Below are positions 9,347 through 17,780 of a stretch of DNA of 64,000 nt, piece after piece. The stretch spans positions 806,001 through 870,000 of the forward strand of contig NC_009922.1 of assembly GCF_000018325.1 (NCBI RefSeq), read 5' to 3'. The position numbers and the translations under genes were made by a program. The DNA comes from Alkaliphilus oremlandii OhILAs (GTDB lineage: Bacteria > Bacillota > Clostridia > Peptostreptococcales > Natronincolaceae). Under the pieces are notes generated by a model. The model saw only the letters and a list, made by a program, of their open reading frames with translations, ran no database searches and was not told the DNA's origin. Every line of letters begins with the position of its first letter. Position 1 is the stretch's first letter.

Positions 9347-9996
9347 GTGTATAGACTATTAATTATTGAAGATGATAAAAAAATAGCACAACAGATTCGC
9401 AAGTATTTAGAGAGTATGGGTATAGTGTGGATATTGCAAGTTCTTATGAAGAAGCAATTTATAAAATGAATAGCCTGTTCGATTTGGCTTTGCTAGATAT
9501 CAATCTACCAGATAAAGACGGAACTAGCTTATTGGCTACCTTAAAAAATAAAGATATTCGGGTAATAATTACAACGGTAAAAAATGATGAAAGTTTCATT
9601 ATTGAAGCATTAGATAGTGGGGCAGATGACTATCTAACCAAACCATTTAACTGAGGTATTTTAAGAGCAAGAATTGATGCTACTTTACGAACCTTACCCA
9701 TTCGCACTGGCAATACAATTAAGTATAAGGAATGTGCTCTAGATTTAGATAAAGGTATTATTTGTTTTTTGGATGCCCCTTTTGAATTTACTGCACTTGA
9801 GTACGAGGTACTCTCTTTGTTTATTAAAAATCCACACAGAATATATACAAGGAACCAACTTTTAGAGCGTTTTTGGGAAGAACGTGAACAATTTGTCAAC
9901 GACAATACGTTGACAGCCACGATAAAAAGAATACGAGACAAAACATCAAAATCGATTATTACCACTGTACGTGGAATTGGATACAGGATGGATTAA
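9347..9996 (+). pseudogene. Broken OmpR-type response regulator
   Basis: Starts GTG with RLLIIEDDKKIAQQIRKYL, a receiver-domain N-terminus. A one-base loss near 9416 moves the rest (GYSVDIASSYEEAIYKMNSL) to another frame. The phosphoacceptor region LALLDINLPDKDG and the conserved lysine in DDYLTKPFN follow, then an in-frame TGA at 9651-9653. After it the winged-helix output domain is readable (FTALEYEVLSLFIKNPHRIY to IITTVRGIGYRMD). Two lesions make it non-functional. It is followed by a histidine-kinase remnant, as in Bce-type regulatory pairs. Confidence 0.85.
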
Positions 9997-10005
9997 TGTA
10001 ATGAT

Positions 10006-10505
10006 ATATATCCTTTGGACAAGCAGTTTTATTACTCTATGGAATTATGAAATGGGGACAAAGAAAACGTATCGATGAAATTATGAAATTAATAAAACAA
10101 TTAAACCGTGGTGATTATTCAATTCCTATGAAACAAGATGATTTTGCTATTTTAGAAGATGAGATATATAAGCTATTTTTAATGTTTGTAGAAGAAAGAG
10201 AACAGACTAAGAAATCGTCAGGTAGTTAAATTGAAAATTTAGAAAACATTTTTCATCAGATAAAGACACCAATTACAACTATGCTTTTGGATTTGGAACT
10301 ATTGGAAATAGAGCAGGAAGGTTTACAAGAATTTCATGCTTTGAAATTACAATTGAAAAGATTGAATTGTTTAGTAGATATTTTATTGAAGTTGTCAAGC
10401 TTGGATGCACAAGTTGACAGAATGAATTTTAAAGAATTTTATGTTTACGAGTGAATAGACGATGCTTTTGATATTTTAAATCAAGAATTATGGTGCAATT
10501 TTTAA
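10006..10505 (+). pseudogene. Broken histidine kinase
   Basis: The N-terminal membrane part is mostly missing. Readable pieces are KWGQRKRIDEIMKLIKQLNR, an in-frame stop near 10227, then the dimerisation/phosphoacceptor helix with the H-box FHQIKTPITTMLLDLE, another stop near 10452, and a short tail. The ATPase domain is gone. The H-box spelling (HQIKTP) is that of small intramembrane-sensing kinases of the BceS type, matching the adjacent regulator and permease remains. Confidence 0.8.
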
Positions 10506-10548
10506 TGTAAAATTCTACAAAGTCACCTAAATATCACTTTGGTTTTGT

Positions 10549-10781
10549 AATATTAGTATAGAACAAATAAAATCATTTTTTGTAGTGATTCTATTAAGTA
10601 TAATATTGATGTTTATAATACCGATATTATCAGGACATTTACTCTAAAAATTTTATTTATCTATTTTGATTATCTAACTTTCATACTTTTCTCTGTATTA
10701 ATCTACGGTGTTAATATTTTAATTCATCATAGTGCTGTAAATAAAATACTAAGTAGACCAGTTATTGAAGTGATTAAGTAA
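10549..10781 (+). pseudogene. C-terminal remnant of an FtsX-type permease
   Basis: Two frames carry hydrophobic helices: EQIKSFFVVILLSIILMF, then, after a shift, FILFSVLIYGVNILIHHSAV and a terminal KILSRPVIEVIK. This matches the last helices and basic tail of FtsX-family permeases. With the kinase and regulator remains it suggests a lost BceRS-BceAB-like peptide-antibiotic detoxification module. Confidence 0.5.
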
Positions 10782-10978
10782 TTCTAAGAAATAGGGACCC
10801 TAAAGTGGAATGAATATGCTTATAAGCTCCCTTTCAAATTAGGCCCATTAAACTATAGTGTCTAAGAAATGTATAGTTAGTATTAAAAAGGATCAAATTA
10901 ATATTTTTGATTATGAAAAATTAGGAAGTGAAGATTTTGCAAATGAATTTATGGAATTTCTAAAAAAGGGGGGTAATA

Positions 10979-11439
10979 ATGAATAGAAAAAAAGGTTTGA
11001 ACAGATTCATGTGCTTGCTTTTAACGATAGTATTTTTATTACCTACGGGGACTATTATAAATGCTTTTTCCACAAGTGTAGGTATAAATAAATATGAAAT
11101 GAATGCAGAACAAATAATTATACAAAAATGTATTATTACTGACAATGGAGAAGTTCAAGTACAAGCCTCAATTCCAATAGGGGGAAATTGGTGTGGGCCA
11201 GCTTATGGAAGCGGACCACCTATTGATTTACTAGACTAAGGATGTAGAGATCATGATAGATGCTATGGGGATAGAGGATATCCCAAATGTTCGTGTGATG
11301 ATGGTATGTTAAAATATATTATAGACAATAAAGATAGAATGGCAGGCAGAAGCAAGCAGCTAATGCAATAGAGGCTTGGCTTCGAATAAAACTCAATAAT
11401 CCTGGTGAAACTGGCGGGAATCTAAGCTGTGCGAGGTGA
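10979..11439 (+). pseudogene. Secreted phospholipase A2-like protein, broken
   Basis: A signal peptide (NRFMCLLLTIVFLLPTGTIINA) is followed by GGNWCGPAYGSGPPIDLLD, a TAA at 11237-11239, then GCRDHDRCYGDRGYPKCSCD. The CRxHDxCY box is the phospholipase A2 catalytic signature with its His-Asp pair. A frameshift near 11350 precedes the last part (ANAIEAWLRIKLNNPGETGG to LSCAR). A good AAGGGGGG site precedes the ATG. One in-frame stop and one frameshift inactivate it. The stop falls directly before the active site, so a truncated secreted peptide of 86 residues is all that could be made. Confidence 0.75.
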
Positions 11440-11447
11440 TAAAATCT

Positions 11448-11870
11448 ATGAATAATAAAAAAATAGTATCAAATAAAATGGAACAGAAAATGGAGACATT
11501 TTATACGTGGTTTAAACAGAGTAAATTATATCACCTAACTATATTTTTAGTTATATTTCTAGGTATATTATTTATTCCCACGGGGAGATTTATTGCCGAT
11601 GTGTTTTATGGGGGACCATTTATTGCAGGACCTTATATAACACTGATACTAATGTTTATTGTATTTACTTTATATACAAATGTTTATTTATACATATTTT
11701 CGATAGCTTTATTTATATTTAGTTCACTAGTATCATTTGTTGGTATAGCAATGGGAAGTATAAATGGAAGTGAAGTATTAATATTTTTCTTACCCATAGT
11801 TGTATTTTTAATCATAAATATATGTATTGCAGCTTTCACATATAAATATAAAAAAAGAATTTATAAATAG
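11448..11870 (+). CDS. Four-helix membrane protein (140 aa)
   Basis: Start chosen at ATG 11448, eight bases after GAGGTGA, which overlaps the stop codon of the phospholipase remnant; a GTG at 11436 is the alternative. Four hydrophobic helices (about residues 31-52, 64-85, 86-106, 113-132) follow a soluble head and end in a basic tail, KYKKRIYK. It was probably co-translated with the secreted phospholipase and may have been its self-protection or accessory protein, but that is inference. No family recognised. Confidence 0.7.
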   Translation: MNNKKIVSNKMEQKMETFYTWFKQSKLYHLTIFLVIFLGILFIPTGRFIADVFYGGPFIAGPYITLILMFIVFTLYTNVYLYIFSIALFIFSSLVSFVGIAMGSINGSEVLIFFLPIVVFLIINICIAAFTYKYKKRIYK

Positions 11871-11988
11871 AAAAGATTATAAATCTCCTTAAGAATACTT
11901 CTAATTACGCTCTGATAGTGAACTAAACAGAAATCGATTAGAAGGAACAGCAGTGTTTGTGCAAATTCAAAGATAAATATAGGGAAAA

Positions 11989-12032
11989 AGGCTAAGAATT
12001 AAGTCAACTAAATGACCAGATAAACTTAGCCT
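11989..12032 (+). terminator. Hairpin with T-rich tail after the membrane-protein gene
   Basis: AGGCTAAG and CTTAGCCT are perfect complements around a 28-base loop and are followed by CTTTTCTT. A plausible but long-looped terminator. Confidence 0.4.
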
Positions 12033-12227
12033 CTTTTCTTATACCTAAAAACAGAAAACAAGGATGAAAGTCTAGTGGTAATATCTCAACAGAATAATAA
12101 TTAATATTTGAAAGAAATATCTACTTTTTCTTTAAAAAACACACTTTAATAAGCCTTAAGAAAACTACAATTTTTGAAGGCGTCGAAGGAACCTACTATC
12201 TACTAGTAGGTGGTATATAAACTTCGT

Positions 12228-12368
12228 TGGTACTCAGCAGCGGTGTTTGGTGATCCTGTGTTAGCAACAGCCATCATCGATCGACTTCTTCATCACTCTA
12301 CAACCATCAATATCAAAGGAGACAGCTCTCGAATGAAAGAAAAGAAAAAAGCAGGATTCTATGATTAG
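12228..12368 (+). pseudogene. istB: C-terminal fragment of a second IstB
   Basis: The frame reads WYSAAVFGDPVLATAIIDRL, then LHHSTTINIKGDSSRMKEKK and AGFYD before a stop. This is the extreme C-terminus of an IS21-family IstB of a different lineage from the copy at 4.8-5.6 kb, and on the opposite strand. It abuts the second IS3-end repeat. A perfect 8-bp hairpin, ACCTACTA...TAGTAGGT, lies just upstream at 12191-12211. Confidence 0.75.
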
Positions 12369-12505
12369 TTGTATTGTAGAGATCGACTAGCATTCTTTTA
12401 AAATCATCATCATATCGTTTGCCGTGTGATTTTATTTAGACACTTCCTTTCAGATATAAATATTATATCCTACTTTTCGTGTCTATGCTTTTATACTAGC
12501 ACCAA
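12363..12505. repeat. IS-end direct repeat, copy 2
   Basis: The 143-bp partner of 8841-8983, in the same orientation. Here the OrfA-like coding part is cut at the junction with the IstB fragment, and its start codon is mutated (ATA instead of ATG). Confidence 0.85.
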
Positions 12506-12784
12506 GTAGTTAATCCCATGAAAATAGAGCACTCAAAAAACTGCGTAATGCTTTTTCAGATAAGCTTTAGGAGGTTAAGATTATAGCCTCAGGGTTGGAT
12601 AAGGTGAAAATAATCTCTACACGATGGAGGAACATGGGTAGATTTGTGTATTTTAGAATTTTTGTCATCGATGGTATCTGAGGAGGGCGAATGCTTCTAT
12701 AACATATTTTTTACATAATATTTCATTTATTTCCTTAAGATAATCGCTAATAATTGGAGATAATATTATCATGAGGTGAATAAA
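12506..12784. other. Non-coding spacer before splB
   Basis: No gene is supported. Short open stretches occur but none has a start and ribosome site. The last 60 bases are AT-rich and should hold the splB promoter; no clear -35/-10 pair was picked. Confidence 0.35.
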
Positions 12785-13795
12785 ATGAAATTATTTATAC
12801 CGTATAAGGCATTTATTAATCCTAAAAGTATGGAATATGAAGTTGGTAAATTTGCTAGGGAACAATTAGAAAAATTAAATGTTCCTATAATTGAAGGAAG
12901 AACAGTTTTAATTGAAGGTGAATCTTCCATTGAAAATTATGTTAAAGCTAAGAAAACAATTTATCTAACTGTAAATAAAGAAAAAAAATTAAGACATTGT
13001 AGCCCATCGGCAGATTACCAATTCTCCTTATCGAGTTCATGCCCAGGGCATTGTGAATACTGTTATTTACAAACAACTCAGGGAGAGAAACCCTGTATGA
13101 AAGTATTCGTAAATATAGACGAGATACTGGCAGTTATCCAAAGGCATATAGATGAAAACCTGCCTAATATTACCTACTTTGAGTGTGGAAGTATTACGGA
13201 CCCAATTGCTTTAGAACATCTAACAGGTAATCTTAAAAGATGTGTTGAGTTTTTTGCTAAAAGTGAAAATGGCAGACTTAAAGTGGTCACTAAATATGAT
13301 CATATTGATTCTTTTTTAGATATAAATCACAATAAGCATACTAAATTTAGATTTAGTATAAATACTAAATACATAATAAATAAATTTGAGCATAATACCG
13401 CCAGCTTTGAAGAAAGAATAAAAGCTGCAAGAAAGATTGCACAAGCTGGATACCCGTTGGGATTTATTATCGCTCCAATTATGATATATGATAATTGGCA
13501 AGAGGATTATAAAGAATTACTGGATAAATTAAAATCTGAATTGGAAGGCTACGAAGAAAAAATTACATTTGAATTAATACAACATAGGTTCACGAATACA
13601 GCTAAGGAATTGATTCTTAAAAGGTTTCCTAAGACAGAATTAGATTTAAATGAGGAAAATAGACAATTAAAATGGGGACCCTATGGAAAATTTAAGCACG
13701 TTTATCCTAGAAAAAAAAGCGATGAGATAAGAGATTATATTGCTCAAATTATCAATGAAAATTTTTCAAATGCAAAAATTGAATATTTCACATAA
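12785..13795 (+). CDS. splB: Spore photoproduct lyase
   Basis: A radical-SAM enzyme (336 residues from ATG 12785, five bases after GAGGTGA) that reverses the thymine dimer 'spore photoproduct' during germination. The radical-SAM cluster cysteines are C86, C90 and C93 in CPGHCEYC. The conserved hydrogen-donor cysteine lies at C134 in YFECGSITDP. HCSPSADYQFSLSSSCPGHC is close to the characterised Bacillus enzyme pattern. It is monocistronic and followed by a terminator-like region. This gene is the main evidence that the host forms endospores. Confidence 0.95.
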   Translation: MKLFIPYKAFINPKSMEYEVGKFAREQLEKLNVPIIEGRTVLIEGESSIENYVKAKKTIYLTVNKEKKLRHCSPSADYQFSLSSSCPGHCEYCYLQTTQGEKPCMKVFVNIDEILAVIQRHIDENLPNITYFECGSITDPIALEHLTGNLKRCVEFFAKSENGRLKVVTKYDHIDSFLDINHNKHTKFRFSINTKYIINKFEHNTASFEERIKAARKIAQAGYPLGFIIAPIMIYDNWQEDYKELLDKLKSELEGYEEKITFELIQHRFTNTAKELILKRFPKTELDLNEENRQLKWGPYGKFKHVYPRKKSDEIRDYIAQIINENFSNAKIEYFT

Positions 13796-13939
13796 TAGTT
13801 ATTCCGTTTTCTAATAAATAGGAATACACCATAAGGATACTAAGAAAGGAAATATAACAAATAAGGATATTTCTCAAGACATGTGGAGACGATCGCAAAA
13901 TTTGAAAAGCAATCAGACATAAAAAATATCATCGTTGAA

Positions 13940-13975
13940 AGCCCTGGAGTATATATAGAATACTCCAGGGCTTTT
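13940..13975 (+). terminator. Strong rho-independent terminator
   Basis: A stem of 13 bp (AGCCCTGGAGTAT / ATACTCCAGGGCT) is followed by TTTTG. It lies about 145 bases after splB with no gene between. Confidence 0.85.
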
Positions 13976-14091
13976 GTATCAAGAATTATTATAATTTGCG
14001 TTACAATCATTTCTTATTCAAATCAACTAAACGAGATCTAAAAACTGGGAAATAGCACGTATGGTGTACTTTGCATAGACACATATTGTGA

Positions 14092-14180
14092 AATCATGCT
14101 TTATCTGGGATAATATATTTTCTTCTTACTATAAAAATGTTATGATGAAAAAAGAGAAATTGATATGAGGAAGCAATGAT
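14092..14180 (+). repeat. Promoter/leader-like repeat, copy A
   Basis: A block containing TATTTTCTTCTTACTATAAAA and TTATGATGAAAAAA that is clearly related to 17637-17735. A TTTTCT-17 bp-TATGAT arrangement suggests that both are promoters. Confidence 0.6.
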
Positions 14181-14452
14181 TTTTAATAATGAAATCCCCC
14201 TCATCGTTAGCAAGAAGGATGTTCGGCAGCGGGTTGCATAATGCTCATGTGTAAGACTTATGGCTTGATTTACAGTTCCAAATGAAAGAAAAGATGGAAA
14301 ACAACAGTAAGCCAATAGCAAAACTGTAGGGTGAAAAATGGCGTTGGTGGCGGCTTCGGTCGCCCTGCTTTATGGTTGAAGCTATAATTCCAACTGTAGC
14401 TTCAGGCTTTTGGATGAATTATTAAATAACTTGTATTTCACAGAGGTGAGAC
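14181..14452. other. Decayed leader between the repeat and the LysR gene
   Basis: Only short frames are seen, such as MIFNNEIPLIVSKKDVRQRV before a stop; nothing is identifiable. A GGCGGC-TTCG-GTCGCC hairpin with an extra-stable UUCG loop is at 14349-14364, followed by CTGCTTTAT. It may be a terminator or the remnant of a structured leader. Confidence 0.4.
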
Positions 14453-15340
14453 ATGGATATAAAAGACTTGGCAATATTTAAAACAGTAGCTTCTTTTGGG
14501 AATATTACTAAGGCTGCAGAACACCTAAACTATGCACAATCCAATGTTACCGCTAGAATCAATCAGCTGGAACAAGAATTGGCAGTAGATTTATTCATCA
14601 GAAACAGTCGAGGCGTAGTGCTGACTAATTCCGGAGAAATATTTTTGGATTATGCGAATAAAATAATTGGTTTACAAGATGAAGTGGTTAGTGTTTTGCA
14701 CGATGGAACTCGAGGAAAATTAAAAATTGGGTTAATTGTAGAAGTAGCAGCAGTACGGTTACCTTATATAATGTGCGGTTTTAAAGAAGCCTGTCCTAAT
14801 GTTGAGCTAGTAACCTATATTGAATCTACAGCGGCATTATTGGGCAAGATTTTAAACTATGAGTTGGATGGTATTTTTGTAGATGGACCTATAAAAAATG
14901 AGGAACTTGTTCAGGAAATTTGTATAGATGATGAACTTGTTTTAATTACAGGTCAGCAATTGTCAGATTCTCAAAATTTAGAATTAATTTGTAAAAATGA
15001 TTTGATTGTAGCATCACAAAATTGTATCTATAAAAGAAAATTCGAACAGTGGGTTCAATCGGAGAATGTTCAATTACCAAGGTCAATTCAAGTTGGCACT
15101 TGGGACGGCATTTTTACTTCTGTTGAATTGGGTTTGGGTTTTTCGATTACAATACGATCTTTAGCTGAGAAATACAGTAAGTCGAATTCATTCTTTATTT
15201 ATGAACTCCCTAAAGCGTATAATCAGAATCCCCTTGTTTTTTTAAGAAGAAAAGATAGGATAATGACAAGGACTTTTCAAACATTTCTGGATCTATCATC
15301 ACAAAAAACGATTGCTAATAGCGGAAATCGTAATTTGTAA
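14453..15340 (+). CDS. LysR-family transcriptional regulator
   Basis: A 295-residue LysR protein. The N-terminal winged HTH is clear (LAIFKTVASFGNITKAAEHL, then QSNVTARINQLEQELAVDLF). It is followed by the linker helix and a type-2 periplasmic-binding-like effector domain from about residue 88. GAGGTGA lies four bases upstream of the ATG. Its stop lies 57 bases before the PhzF gene in the same direction, so it may be co-transcribed with and control it. The effector is unknown. Confidence 0.92.
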   Translation: MDIKDLAIFKTVASFGNITKAAEHLNYAQSNVTARINQLEQELAVDLFIRNSRGVVLTNSGEIFLDYANKIIGLQDEVVSVLHDGTRGKLKIGLIVEVAAVRLPYIMCGFKEACPNVELVTYIESTAALLGKILNYELDGIFVDGPIKNEELVQEICIDDELVLITGQQLSDSQNLELICKNDLIVASQNCIYKRKFEQWVQSENVQLPRSIQVGTWDGIFTSVELGLGFSITIRSLAEKYSKSNSFFIYELPKAYNQNPLVFLRRKDRIMTRTFQTFLDLSSQKTIANSGNRNL

Positions 15341-15396
15341 TGAGAATTCTTTTGCTATACACTTACTTTATCAAATATGAAAAAGGAGTGTTAGTT

Positions 15397-16296
15397 ATGA
15401 AGAAGATACAAGTTTATCATGTAGATGCATTTACAGATCAAATTTTTGGTGGCAATGCTGCAGGTGTAGTTCCCGAAGCGATGGGGCTGAATGAGCATGA
15501 CATGCAAAAGATCGCAAGAGAGTTGAATCTTTCAGAGACTGCATTTTTATTTCCTTCTAATGACGAAAATTATGATTATGTGGTGCGTTATTTTACACCA
15601 AGTAGCGAGGTTGATTTTTGTGGTCATGCTACGATAGGTTTATCATGGGTTATGGCAATGGCGTATGGCTGGTTAGAAAAAGCCCCACAAATTAGATTGA
15701 AAACAAACATTGGTGTTGTTCCAGTTGAATGGTCTATGCAACAGAATAAACTAAATAGTGTTGTGATGACTCAAGTTGCACCTAAAACCAAACAATTTGA
15801 GGTAGATAAGGAAGAAATCTGTCGTGTAGTCGGGATTAATCCAAGGGACATCGATGATAAATATCCGATCAGGCTAGCATATACAGGAAATTGGCACTTA
15901 TTAATTCCCGTAAAGGACAGCAAAGCAATCGATGCATCAGTACCCATATTAGAAGAATTAAAAGATTTAAATCTGAAGTGGAATATTACGACTACTCATT
16001 TGTTTAGTTTTAATAGTTTTGATGAGCGATATAAAATATATACAAGGGATTTTGCACCAGCAGTAGGGATCGCTGAGGATCCTGTTACAGGAGCGGCCAA
16101 TGGCGCGTTAGCAGGATACTTAGTATTAGAAAATATTTTAGACTCAAAAACAGACCATGAATTTACAATTGCTCAAGGACATGCAACTGGAAGACCAGGA
16201 GAAGTAGCAATAAAAATTATTGCAGGGAAAGCTAATCCGACTATCAAGGTTGGGGGAAAGGCAGTTATTTCAATTCATGGAACTATAAATCTTTAA
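15397..16296 (+). CDS. PhzF-family isomerase/epimerase
   Basis: A 299-residue PhzF/diaminopimelate-epimerase-fold protein. Start taken at ATG 15397 after AAAGGAG; an ORF extension to 15340 overlaps the LysR stop and is not needed. Family motifs: HVDAFTDQIFGGNAAGVV at the N-terminus, NLSETAFLFP with the conserved catalytic Glu, DFCGHATIGLS, and the second-half GIAEDPVTGAANGALAGYL. Members isomerise small metabolites, with PhzF of phenazine synthesis the best known. No phenazine genes are here, so the substrate is unknown. Confidence 0.92.
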   Translation: MKKIQVYHVDAFTDQIFGGNAAGVVPEAMGLNEHDMQKIARELNLSETAFLFPSNDENYDYVVRYFTPSSEVDFCGHATIGLSWVMAMAYGWLEKAPQIRLKTNIGVVPVEWSMQQNKLNSVVMTQVAPKTKQFEVDKEEICRVVGINPRDIDDKYPIRLAYTGNWHLLIPVKDSKAIDASVPILEELKDLNLKWNITTTHLFSFNSFDERYKIYTRDFAPAVGIAEDPVTGAANGALAGYLVLENILDSKTDHEFTIAQGHATGRPGEVAIKIIAGKANPTIKVGGKAVISIHGTINL

Positions 16297-16311
16297 TGAA
16301 GCAATCTATAT

Positions 16312-16365
16312 GAACAGCTTACATAACTTGACAAAGTATCAAATTATGTAAGCTGTTCTTCTATA
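16312..16365 (+). terminator. Strong terminator after the PhzF gene
   Basis: A perfect 15-bp stem (GAACAGCTTACATAA / TTATGTAAGCTGTTC) around a 17-base loop, followed by TTCTATATTT. Confidence 0.8.
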
Positions 16366-16539
16366 TTTAAATGACAAGAAAAAGATTCATCTCGTTTTGC
16401 TTTCTCAATATTGTATTTATTCTTTTTCAAGGATATTATAAATACATTGGATTATGAATGCAAAGCAAAGAATGGATGAAGCGAGACTTTGATCTCGATA
16501 TGGAATATTTCATAAAAAAATTTAATAGGGGTGTGAATC

Positions 16540-17340
16540 ATGAATAGAAATAGTACTATAAAAATTGATGTGGAAAAATGCATTGGCTGTGGGCTATGTT
16601 GCAAAGACTGTCCGCTCCATGTGCTTGTACTGCAAAACGGGAAAGCCACAATGATGGCTGAGAAATGTCTTGAATGTGGCCACTGCGTTGCCATATGTCC
16701 AAAAGACGCTTTTACTATGAGGGGATATGATATGCAGGAAGTCAAAACATATGATAAAAACATCTTCGGTATTGATGAGGATATTCTTCTCAACACAATA
16801 CAGTTCAGGCGTTCGGTAAGGCATTATAAGGATAGGCAGGTAGAAAAGGAAGTAATCAAGAAAATCATAGAAGCAGGACGATTTACTCCTACTGGAAGTA
16901 ATAAGCAAAGGATAAGATATATTGTTGCACAAGAAAGCATTCCTATGTTAGAAAATGAGGCGTTGAAAACATTTCGAAAGTTGAAGCGTCTGCTGGAAAT
17001 TGTGGGAAAATTTGTTCAGCTTCCTTATGACGTAAGTGGATATCAATTAGAACCAGGCTTCTTTTTCCATGGAGCGCCAACGGTCCTCTTTGTTATTTCG
17101 GATGATGATGTGGATGCTTCACTTGCATCGATGAGCATGGAATTGATGGCCGAGGCCATGGGGCTTGGCACGCTGTATGTAGGCTTTTTTACAGTGGCGG
17201 CAAAACACAACAAAAAAATTAGAAAAGAGCTTGGTCTTACAAAAAAAGAAAAGGTGGTGACCTGCCTTGCAATGGGATATGCCGATGTTCAATATATGCG
17301 GACGGTTCCCAGAAAAAAAGCTGAGATTGAATGGCGATAA
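16540..17340 (+). CDS. Ferredoxin-nitroreductase fusion protein
   Basis: A 266-residue flavoprotein with an N-terminal 2[4Fe-4S] ferredoxin domain (CIGCGLCCKDCP and CLECGHCVAICP within the first 60 residues) fused to an FMN nitroreductase domain beginning about residue 85 (FRRSVRHYKDRQVEK, GRFTPTGSNKQRIRY, then MELMAEAMGLGTLYVGFF). Such fusions pass electrons from reduced ferredoxin to FMN for reduction of nitro, quinone or other small molecules in clostridia. The start follows GGGGTG. It is monocistronic. Confidence 0.93.
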   Translation: MNRNSTIKIDVEKCIGCGLCCKDCPLHVLVLQNGKATMMAEKCLECGHCVAICPKDAFTMRGYDMQEVKTYDKNIFGIDEDILLNTIQFRRSVRHYKDRQVEKEVIKKIIEAGRFTPTGSNKQRIRYIVAQESIPMLENEALKTFRKLKRLLEIVGKFVQLPYDVSGYQLEPGFFFHGAPTVLFVISDDDVDASLASMSMELMAEAMGLGTLYVGFFTVAAKHNKKIRKELGLTKKEKVVTCLAMGYADVQYMRTVPRKKAEIEWR

Positions 17341-17551
17341 AACCAGATAGTAAGGCGAATATATAAGAATATAAGTTCACCATAGAACCATTTGCTATAG
17401 TCGCCAAGATTTGAAGCATATCTCGGCGGTTTATGTGAGATTTTCTAATAATAAGGTAGAGAATGGAACATAACATAATTAATAAGTTAAGTATGGTTCC
17501 AATCTCTAAATTAAATAATTCTGTAAAAATCAAAGCGAATGCATTGTGCAT
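17341..17551 (-). pseudogene. Possible fragment of a YczE/YitT-like membrane protein
   Basis: On the minus strand about 65 residues look like real membrane-protein sequence (HNAFALIFTELFNLEIGTIL, then ATIANGSMVNLYSYIFALL) with no matching plus-strand gene. The frame then runs antisense into the nitroreductase gene, so the C-terminus is false. No good start codon or ribosome site. The pattern is reminiscent of YczE-family integral membrane proteins, but this is weak. Confidence 0.3.
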
Positions 17552-17636
17552 ACTTTGACCAATTCCCCCCTTGATTTACAGAGAAGTGCCTCGGTCAAGC
17601 ATCAGAAATGCGGATACGGAATATAAAATTTTTTTC

Positions 17637-17735
17637 GTATATTGTGGAATCATATTTCACCTCGTATGATGTATTTTCTTCTTACTACAGAAATGATATG
17701 ATGAAAAAAAGAATTGGATATGAGAAAAAAGAAAT
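17637..17735 (+). repeat. Promoter/leader-like repeat, copy B
   Basis: Related to 14092-14180: shares ATATTGTGRAATCAT, GTATTTTCTTCTTACTA and TATGATGAAAAAA. It lies immediately upstream of the sensor-kinase gene and probably contains its promoter. Confidence 0.6.
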
Positions 17736-17780
17736 GAAGTAGAAAGAATTTATTATTAGATGTTATAGGAGGTTATCATT

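Noticed and set aside
12191..12211. Palindromic ACCTACTA...TAGTAGGT as an attachment site
   Set aside because: No integrase nearby and no second copy; probably IS debris.
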